DNA from: Chthoniobacter sp.
Lineage (GTDB): Bacteria; Verrucomicrobiota; Verrucomicrobiia; Chthoniobacterales; Chthoniobacteraceae
Assembly: GCA_025352865.1 (NCBI GenBank)
Contig: JANXSB010000116.1
Span: 1 to 9,014, forward strand
Reading direction: 5' to 3'
Length of the DNA: 9,014 nt
A model generated the notes under the pieces. That model ran no database searches and was not told the origin of the DNA. It saw nothing but the letters and a program-made list of their open reading frames with translations. The number at the start of each line of letters is the position of its first letter. Within the stretch, counting starts at the first letter, position 1. Positions 1 through 8,100 of the stretch are shown here, one piece after another. Made by a program: the position numbers and the translations under genes.

Positions 1-1104
1 GAGATTTACTTTGGCAACGACTTTGGTCCCGACCGGCTGCTGCATAACCGTTCGACCCCCGGCCATCTCTCAGTCGTCAATCTTAAAGGCAAGGGAGGCT
101 TCACCCAACCCAAGTCGTTCGCCCTCGGTAATGATTCCTTCAAAGGCATGGGTTGTGACTTCGGCGACGTGAACGGGGACGGTTACCTCGACATTTACGT
201 GAGTAACATCGCGACTAAGTTCGGCCTGACGGAAAGTCACTTCCTGTGGCAGAGCACCGGCGACATTGCCGGGATGAAAGAGGGTCGCGCGCCTTATATC
301 CAGGCGAGTGAGAAACTCGGCCTGTCGCGCAGCGGCTGGGGATGGGAATCGCGGCTCGCCGACTTTGACAACGACGGCGTGCTCGAGGCGATCCAGGCGT
401 GCGGTTTTGTCAAAGGCACCATCAACCGCTGGACCGAGCTTCAGGAATTAGGCACGAGTAACAGCCAGATCGTTCACGACCCCCGGCTCTGGCCGACCTT
501 CAGAGCCAGTGCGGACCTGAGCGGTCACGATCACGACGCCTTCTTTGTCCGGGGTAAGAACGGGCACTTTGAAAACATCGCCGAGGACGTGGGACTCGGT
601 GAACCCATGGTAACTAAGGGGATCGCCACGGCGGACGTGGACGGAGATGGGCGGCTTGATTTCGCCGTCGCCAACCAATGGGAGCAATCCTATTTCTTCC
701 ACAATGTGTCGCCGGGCACCAATGCCTTCCTGGGCTTGCACCTCCTGCTGCCCAACGAAGCGCGAAAGTCCGAACCGCTGACCGTTCGGCCCGGACATCC
801 GACATCGGACCTCGCAGGCCGTCCGGCGATCGGGGCTTACGTCCGGGTGACGCTGCCGGACGGGCGAAAGCTCGTGTCGCAAGTCGATGGCGGCTCCGGT
901 CACTCGGGCCGGCGCAGCCCCGATGTCCACCTTGGCCTTGGTCAATTGCCCTCGGACGCCAAAGTCGGCGTCGAGTTACGCTGGCGAAACAGCTCGGGTG
1001 AGATCCAGCAAACCCAGCTTCAACTCAATGCCGGTTGGCACACCGTCGTCCTCGGCCCGCCTGATGCAGCCTCCAAAGTCGTCCTTAATAACTCCGCAAA
1101 ATGA
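1..1104 (+). CDS. unbV: UnbV-like FG-GAP/ASPIC-UnbV protein, 5'-truncated by the window edge
   Basis: The frame is open from base 1 to the TGA at 1102-1104, giving 367 codons. The ATG at 148 lies inside the repeat region and is not the real start. Three calcium-binding-type D-x-[DN]-x-D-G-x-x-[DE] loops of FG-GAP/VCBS repeats are visible: DVNGDGYLD (166-192), DFDNDGVLE (361-387) and DVDGDGRLD (634-660). The C-terminal third (about 715-1065) matches the ASPIC/UnbV domain: a conserved IGAYVRV strand, then GGSGHSG, a VHLGLG strand, and a LRWRNSSG strand before the end. Proteins of this kind are predicted beta-propellers, usually exported, and UnbV is a standard member of enediyne warhead cassettes, although its biochemical role is not settled. 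The signal peptide, if any, is outside the window. The gene overlaps unbU by ATGA, so the two are probably translationally coupled. ASPIC/UnbV proteins also occur widely outside enediyne clusters; the neighbouring unbU and PKSE support the UnbV assignment. Confidence 0.9.
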   Translation, partial: EIYFGNDFGPDRLLHNRSTPGHLSVVNLKGKGGFTQPKSFALGNDSFKGMGCDFGDVNGDGYLDIYVSNIATKFGLTESHFLWQSTGDIAGMKEGRAPYIQASEKLGLSRSGWGWESRLADFDNDGVLEAIQACGFVKGTINRWTELQELGTSNSQIVHDPRLWPTFRASADLSGHDHDAFFVRGKNGHFENIAEDVGLGEPMVTKGIATADVDGDGRLDFAVANQWEQSYFFHNVSPGTNAFLGLHLLLPNEARKSEPLTVRPGHPTSDLAGRPAIGAYVRVTLPDGRKLVSQVDGGSGHSGRRSPDVHLGLGQLPSDAKVGVELRWRNSSGEIQQTQLQLNAGWHTVVLGPPDAASKVVLNNSAK

Positions 1105-2111
1105 ACGCACCCATCAACAGCCCGCCGGCTTTCTTTAACACCACGGTTCTCTTCTACCCGAATAAGAACCCGAACCTCCGGATGTTCGCGTTGTGGTATT
1201 TTACCACCCTGATGATCATTTGGAACATCCTCGGACATACAGTCCTGGGATTCGAGCAATCGTCGGCCGCACCGGTTGTGGGTGTCTTGGTCGCAGTCTC
1301 GGTTCAGTTACTCCTGGCGACGGTGGATGCCTGGGCCAATGGAAGACGGCCCCGGTACTTAGGGAGTTGGTCGAATTTCTTTAACTTTCTGCCGCCCGCA
1401 ATCATCCCCGGCTGTGCTACCGGCATGTTACTCTATCCCAATGAGCGTCTCTGGCCGATCGCCTTTGCCGCGACGCTGGCGAGCGCCTCCAAGGTTGTGC
1501 TCCGGGCACCTGTCGGAAACGGCCACACCCAGCATATCTTCAATCCCTCCAACTTAGGCATCGCCTGCACCCTGATCCTGTTTCCCGATGTGGGCTTCGC
1601 TCCGCCTTACCACTTCACGGAGAATCTCATCGGGTCATGGCAATGGACTGTCCCCGCCTTCATCCTTTTGACCGGCATCATCATTCATACCTTCTTCACC
1701 GGCCGCCTCCTACTCGTCGCAGGATGGATCATTGGCTACGTCGTCCAAGGGGTGTTTCGCGCGTGGCTCGCCGGGAACCCGCTGCATATCCACCTGATGC
1801 CCATGACCAGCGCGGCTTTTATCATCTTCACACTCTATATGATCCCCGACCCCGCGACCACGCCGCTGCATCCGGTTCGCCAGGCGATCTTCGGGCTGGC
1901 CGTGGCCTTCGCCTATGGAGCCATCGTGATGTGCCATTTGGTGTTCGGACTCTTCTTCGCCCTGGTGTCGGTGTGCGCCATCCGCGGCATCTCGCTCTAC
2001 GTCTGGTCCTGGTACAACCGGGAGCGCAGCCCGAGTCGCGAGGCGGCTTCGGAGACAGTCGCCATGCCGGACGTTGGCACTGCTGCTTTGAAGCGCAGCG
2101 AAGGAGCGTAA
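1101..2111 (+). CDS. unbU: UnbU, RnfD/NqrB-like integral membrane protein of the enediyne cassette
   Basis: A complete 336-residue gene. Its ATG (1101-1103) overlaps the unbV TGA, which fixes the start, and no strong Shine-Dalgarno is visible before it. The protein is mostly hydrophobic, with about eight to ten membrane segments, roughly at residues 28-51, 57-75, 95-112, 117-134, 150-166, 180-200, 203-222, 235-249 and one or two between 262 and 300. The N-terminus and the ~35-residue C-terminal tail are polar. Two motifs recall the RnfD/NqrB family of ion-pumping oxidoreductase subunits: HIFNPSNLGI (145-154; NP and G are family hallmarks) and DPATTP (250-255, like the TDPxTSP motif). UnbU proteins share this fold and sit directly next to the PKSE in enediyne clusters; their function there is unresolved, with redox, transport or membrane tethering all suggested. 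I see no stand-alone Rnf or Nqr partner subunits, which argues against an ordinary respiratory complex. The last bases contain the Shine-Dalgarno for the PKSE. Confidence 0.9.
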   Translation: MNAPINSPPAFFNTTVLFYPNKNPNLRMFALWYFTTLMIIWNILGHTVLGFEQSSAAPVVGVLVAVSVQLLLATVDAWANGRRPRYLGSWSNFFNFLPPAIIPGCATGMLLYPNERLWPIAFAATLASASKVVLRAPVGNGHTQHIFNPSNLGIACTLILFPDVGFAPPYHFTENLIGSWQWTVPAFILLTGIIIHTFFTGRLLLVAGWIIGYVVQGVFRAWLAGNPLHIHLMPMTSAAFIIFTLYMIPDPATTPLHPVRQAIFGLAVAFAYGAIVMCHLVFGLFFALVSVCAIRGISLYVWSWYNRERSPSREAASETVAMPDVGTAALKRSEGA

Positions 2112-2116
2112 CGATG
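2101..2116 (+). promoter_or_regulatory. Shine-Dalgarno and start codon that set the PKSE start
   Basis: AAGGAG at 2101-2106 lies 7 bases before ATG at 2114-2116 and overlaps the final codons of unbU, whose TAA is 2109-2111. The PKSE reading frame stays open upstream to 1637, but this site and the start of KS homology 12 residues later show that 2114 is the real start. The arrangement indicates an operon with translational coupling to unbU. Confidence 0.85.
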
Positions 2117-5100
2117 GACCGTGCTCCGGCCAGAACGTCGGAGAATGGAATCGCCGTCGTGGGCATGGCCTGCGTCTATCCCGACGCAAACACGCCCGCC
2201 GAACTGTGGGAGAACGTGCTCGCGCAGCGGCGCTCTTTCCGGCGGCTGCCGCCGGAGCGTTTGCGCGTGGAGAATTTTTTCTCCGAGGATCGCAACGCCG
2301 AGGACGCAATCTATGCGACGCAGGCCGCGGTCATCGCGGATTATGAATTTGACCGCGACAAATTCCGCATCGCCGAGAGCACCTATCGCTCGACCGACCT
2401 CACGCACTGGCTTGCGCTTGATGTGGCGACACGCGCGCTCGCGGACGCGGGATTCGCGGGTGGCGAAGGTCTGCCGCACACGACCACCGGCGTCATTCTC
2501 GGCAACACGCTGACCGGGGAATTTTCGCGCGCCAACGTGCTGCGCCTGCGCTGGCACTACGTCCGCGCCGCGGCGGAGCGGGCGTGGGCGGAGGCGGGCC
2601 TGCCGGAAAAATCGCGCGAGGATTTTTTCCACCGCTACGAGGTGCAGTTCAAAGCGCCGTTTCCGCCGGTCGATTCCGACACGCTCGCGGGCGGGCTTTC
2701 CAACACCATCGCCGGGCGCATCTGCAATTACTACGACCTCAAGGGCGGCTGCTACACCGTCGATGGCGCGTGTGCATCCTCGCTCCTCGCGGTCGCGAAT
2801 GCGTGCGCCGCGCTCGCGTCCGGCGATCTCGATGTCGCGCTCGCTGGCGGCGTGGATCTCAGCCTCGATCCGTTTGAACTCATCGGCTTTTCCAAAGTCG
2901 GCGCGCTCGCGGGCGACGACATGCGCATCTTCGACGTGCGCTCGCGCGGCTTCTGGCCGGGCGAAGGCTGCGGCTTTCTCGTGCTCATGCCGGTTCGCGC
3001 CGCGCTTGCGCAGGAACGGCGAATCTACGCGACGATTCCCGGCTGGGGCATTTCCTCCGACGGGCACGGCGGGCTCACGCGGCCCGAGTTCGACGGGCAG
3101 GTGCTGGCCTTGCAGCGCGCCTACCGCCGCGCGGGTTTCGGCCCGGACTCGGTCGGATATTTTGAAGGCCACGGTACCGGCACGAATGTCGGCGACGCCA
3201 CCGAACTGCGCGTCCTCGCCGATGCGCGGCGCGGGGCGTCGCGCGCAGCGGCGATCGGCTCGGTGAAGGCGAATATCGGCCACACGAAAGCCGCCGCCGG
3301 TGTGGCGGGACTCATCAAGGCGGTCATGGCCGTGCATACCGGAATCGTCCCGCCGACGACGGGCTGCGAGGAGCCGCACGAGGAATTGCAAACCGCCGGC
3401 GCGCTCCTGCGCATCGCGCGCGAGGCCCAGCCGTGGCCCGACGACGGCCCGCGCCGCGCCGGGGCGAGCGCGATGGGTTTCGGCGGGATCAACTCGCACA
3501 TCGTCCTCGAAGGAATCGACCGCCCGGCGTTCGCGCAAATCGATCCTCGGACGCAAGAGCTGTCTGCATCCTATCAGGACGCGGAGCTGTTTTTGATCGA
3601 AGCCGCGACGACGAGTGCGCTGCTCGACCGCGTGACCCAACTGCGCGAAATCGCCGCTCGCCTTTCGCTCTCCGAACTCACCGACATGGCCGCCGTGCTA
3701 GCGCAGGAGCCGAGCGGCGGCGCAGTGCGTGCCGCGATTGTCGCTTCGACTGCGACGCAACTCGCGAGCCGTCTCGACTCCGTCGCGTCATGGCTGCGCG
3801 CGGGTGAAACCAGCCGGCTCGACGTGGCGAACGAAACTTTTCTCGGCCACCCGCGCGGTGAGGCGCGGATTGGTTTTCTGTTCCCCGGCCAGGCGTCACC
3901 CGTTTATCGCGACGGCGGAATTTTCGCGCGGCGCTTCGAGACCGTGCGCGGTCTTTACGAGCGCGTGCATCTTCCAAATGGCCGCGACACAAATGCCACC
4001 TCGCTCGCGCAGCCCGCGGTCGTCGCCACGTCGGCGGCGGGTTTGCGCGTGCTCGCGGAGTTGGGTGTTCACGCCAGCGTCGGCGTCGGCCACAGCCTGG
4101 GTGAGATCACGGCGATGTACTGGGCAGGCGCGCTCGATGAAAACTCGCTGCTCGAAATCGCAACGGTGCGGGGCCGCGCCATGTCGGAGGTGAATGGCCG
4201 CGCCGGTTCGATGGCGGCGATCGAGGCGTCCGCGGATCAAGTGACCGCCTTGCTTGCGGACGATCAGGTCGATGTCGTCGGCTTGAATTCGCCGCGCCAG
4301 ACCGTGATCTCCGGCGAAAGCGCGGCGGTCACCACGGTCACGGATCGCGCGCGGAATCGTGGATTCCGCGTGGCCGGCCTGCCCGTGTCGCACGCCTTTC
4401 ACACACCGCTCATGGCCGCCGCCACGCCGGTGCTCGCGCAGGAACTTTCCCGCCATCGCTTCCTGCCTCACGGACGAAAACTCATCTCCACCGTGAAAGG
4501 CACGGCGCTCGCGCAGGACGACGATCTGCCGGAAATTCTCTGCCGCCAGATGACCGCTCCGGTGCGGTTTCTCGAAGCTCTGGTGACAGCGGCGGGCGAA
4601 GTCGATCTGCTCATCGAAGTCGGCCCGGGCCGCGTGCTCACCGATCTCGCCGCCGATTCCGTGGAAGTACCCGTGATCGCGCTCGACGCCTGCGGCCCGT
4701 CGCTCCGCGGCCTGCTCGCGGCCTGCGGCGCGACCTTCGTCCTCGGCGATTCCTTGAATCGCGAAGCGCTCTTCGCCGGCCGCTTCACCCGGCCGTTCAG
4801 CATGGATCGCCGCCCGACTTTCTTCGCCAATCCCTGCGAGTCCATCCCGTCCACGCCGTCCGTCTCAAAGCCCAAACAACCCGCCGCACCGCAGCCCGCG
4901 CCCGCCATCGGCACCGACGCGTGGAGCGTCGTCCGCGAAGTCGTCGCCCAGCAGATGAAACTCCCGCCCTCCGCAATCCAACGCGACAGCCGGATGCTCA
5001 GCGACCTGCACTTGAACTCGATCACCGTCGGACAATTGGTTGCCGAGTCGGCGCGACGGCTCGGCGGGCGGCAGATCGTGGACCCCACGCGTTTCGCCAA

Positions 5101-8100
5101 CGCCACCGTCGGGCAAATCGCGGATGCTTTCGAGGAACTCAAGAGCGCCGCGAACCGACCAGCACCGGACGATGACACGCCCACCGGAATCGAATCGTGG
5201 ATCGAGCCGTTCCGCATCGCGCTCGTCGAACGCGCGCGGCCCGACCGCACATCGGACATTCCCGCGGGTGAGTGGAAAGTCGTCGCGCCAGCCGGACACG
5301 CGCTTGCGGCTTCGCTCGAAAACGGTCTGCGCGGCCACGGGCGCGGCGTTGCCGTGTGTCTGCCGGAAAATACGGACGATCACATTTCCCTCCTGCTGCA
5401 AGGCGCGCGGCTGCTTGCCGGAAACACCGCCAGCGCGCACTTCATTCTCGTCCAGCCCGGCGAGGGCGCAGCCGCGTTTGCGCGCACGCTGCACCGCGAA
5501 ACGCCGGGCGTGACGACGTGCGTGGTCAGCGTTCCAGCGGATCATCCGCATGCGGTGGAATGGGTGATCGCGGAGGCGCGCGCCGCCACCGGCTACACCG
5601 AGGCGCATTACGATGCGCACGGCACGCGCCGCGAACCAGAACTCCAGTGGCTCCCGCCCGGCGCACCCGCGGACGAGTTTCCGGTGGGCGCGCGCGATGT
5701 CGTGCTCGTCACCGGCGGCGGCAAGGGCATCACCGCGGAATGCGCTCTGGCACTGGCCCGGCGGTCGGGTGCGGCGATTGGCATTCTCGGCCGCTCGGCC
5801 CCGGCGGACGATGCGGAACTCCGGAAAAACCTGGAGCGCCTGCGCGCGTCCGGCGTGCGCGTCGAGTACGCGGCGGCGGATGTTTCCGACGCGGACGCAG
5901 TGCGACGCGCGGTCGCGGAAATCGAGCGCCCGCTCGGCCCAATCACCGGCCTCGTGCATGGCGCAGGCCGCAATGTGCCGCACGCCCTCGCGACGCTCGA
6001 CGAGGCGACGTTTGAAAAAACGCTGGCTCCGAAAGTGCGCGGCGCGGAGCACGTCCTCGCGGCGGTGAACGCGGATAACCTGCGCCTGCTCGTGACCTTC
6101 GGCTCGATCATCGCGCGCATCGGCATGGCTGGCGAAGCGGACTACGCCGTCGCGAATGAACGCCTCTCCGCGCTGACGGAACGCTTCCAGCGCGCGCATC
6201 CGCGCTGCCGCTGCCTCTGCCTCGAATGGAGCGTGTGGTCCGGCCTCGGCATGGGCCAGAAACTCGGCCGCGTCGAGGCGCTACTCCAGCACGGCGTCAC
6301 CGCGATTCCGCCCGACGAAGGTGCGCGAATTTTCTGCGAACTGATCGCCGCGCGCCCGCAATCCGTGTCCATCGTCGTCGCCGGGCGGTTCGGCAATCCG
6401 CCGACGCTGCGGCTGGATTGCGCGCCGCTGCCGCGCGGGCGCTTCCTCGAAAACCCGCGCGTGCAAAATCCCGTGGAACTGATCTGCGACACGGCTCTTT
6501 CGGCGGACGCCGATCCGTACGCGGACGATCATCAGTTGCAAGGCCAGCGCCTTTTCCCCGCCGTCGTCGCGCTCGAAGCAATGGCACAGGTCGCGATAGC
6601 ACTCGCCCGTTCCACGTCGCTGCCGGTCTTTGAAAAAGCGCAGTTTCATCGTCCCGTGGTCGTGCCGGAATCCGGTGATACAACGGTCCGCATCCAAGCA
6701 CTGATGCGGGTTCCCGGTCAGGTGGATGTCGCGCTTTTGTGCTCCGACACCGGCTTTGCGGTCAGGCATTTCGAAACGACCTGCCGCTTTGAAAATTCCG
6801 CCGCTCCGCGAGAACTGCCGCTGAACATTGCCGCCAGTGCGGCGCGCGTGCCGCTGGATCCGATCGCCGATCTTTACGAGGAGCGGCTCTTCCACACCGG
6901 GCGCTTCCGCCGTGTGCAAGGCTACCGCCGGCTCACCGCCACGGAATGTGTCGCTGAGATTTCCGGCGACGCGCGCCCGGCGTGGTTCCGTGCGGACTTG
7001 CCGCAGGCGCTGGTGCTCGGCGACGCCGCAGGGCGCGATGCCGCGCTGCACGCGATTCAGGCGTGCATTCCGCATCGGCGCATCCTGCCGATCGGCGTCG
7101 AGCGGATGGTCGTGAACGCGGAACCATCGCCCGCCGGGCGCGTGGTGTGGGCGAAGGAACGCGCGCGATCTGCGGATGAATTCACCTACGACGTGCTCGT
7201 GCGCGACCCAGACGGGCGGCTCCTGGAATCGTGGGTGGGACTGCGCCTGCGCGCGGTCGAAAACCTCGCGCTGCACAATCCGTGGCCGGCCCCATTGCTC
7301 GCCGCGTATCTCGAACGTCGGCTCGCGGAGCTACTGCCCGGCTCGCCGATTTCCGCCGCGCTGCTCGCCGACGAAAGCAGCGAGCGCGCGGGCCGGAGCA
7401 ACGCCGCGCTGGCGCAAATCCTCGGCCCGGACGCCACCGTTTCCCATCGTGCCGACGGCAAACCGGAGGTGGACGGATGCCATGTTTCGACCGCGCACGC
7501 TGGCAATCTCACACTCGCGGTTTCGGCCGAGCGGCGCATGGCGTGCGACATCGAGCCGGTCAAGGCATGGCCCGCATCCGAGTGGGCGAAGCTGCTCTCG
7601 CCGGATCAGCGCGGCTCGGCCGAAGCAATGGCGCGAGAGAGCGGCGAAACTTTTGACGCTGCGGCAACGCGAATCTGGACGGTATCGGAATGTTTGAAAA
7701 AGGCCGGCATCCCCGCCACGCCATCCTGGCCGCTGACGCCGGGTATCCGCGACGAAAGCGGCTGGCTCGTGCTCAGTTCGCCGTCCGTGAGCATCGCCAC
7801 GTGGATTGGCGATGCCCAGAATTCCGCGCAACCCATCGCATTTGCCGTCCTCGCGGAAGGCCCGCGCAATGGCGTCGTCGCCCGTCTCGATCCACCCGCA
7901 CGCGCACAACAGCGTGTCTTCGAAATCCGGCATGTGGTGACGTTCGAGGAAACGAACGTCGTCGGGAATGTGTACTTCGTGAACCACCTGAGCTGGCAGG
8001 GCCGGTGCCGCGAGATGTTTCTGCGCCAGCACGCGGCGGGCTCCATTCGCGAACTGGACGGGCAGGGGCTCTCACTGGCCACGAGCAGCGTGGCTGTCGA

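Noticed and set aside
148..150. ATG at 148 as the start of unbV
   Set aside because: The same frame is open back to base 1 and already encodes repeat sequence (for example YFGNDFGPDRLLHN), so the gene starts before the window.
1637..2113. In-frame upstream extension of the PKSE (159 extra residues)
   Set aside because: It lies wholly inside unbU in another frame, is Arg/Pro/His-rich with no domain, and the Shine-Dalgarno AAGGAG plus ATG at 2114 directly precedes the KS domain.
1997..3640. Long minus-strand open frame (547 codons) opposite the KS region
   Set aside because: Typical antisense shadow of a GC-rich gene: Arg-rich, no recognisable motif, and it also crosses the unbU/PKSE boundary.
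4865..6199. Long minus-strand open frame (444 codons) opposite the ACP-KR region
   Set aside because: Same kind of shadow; the + strand here encodes the ACP and KR with all catalytic residues in order.
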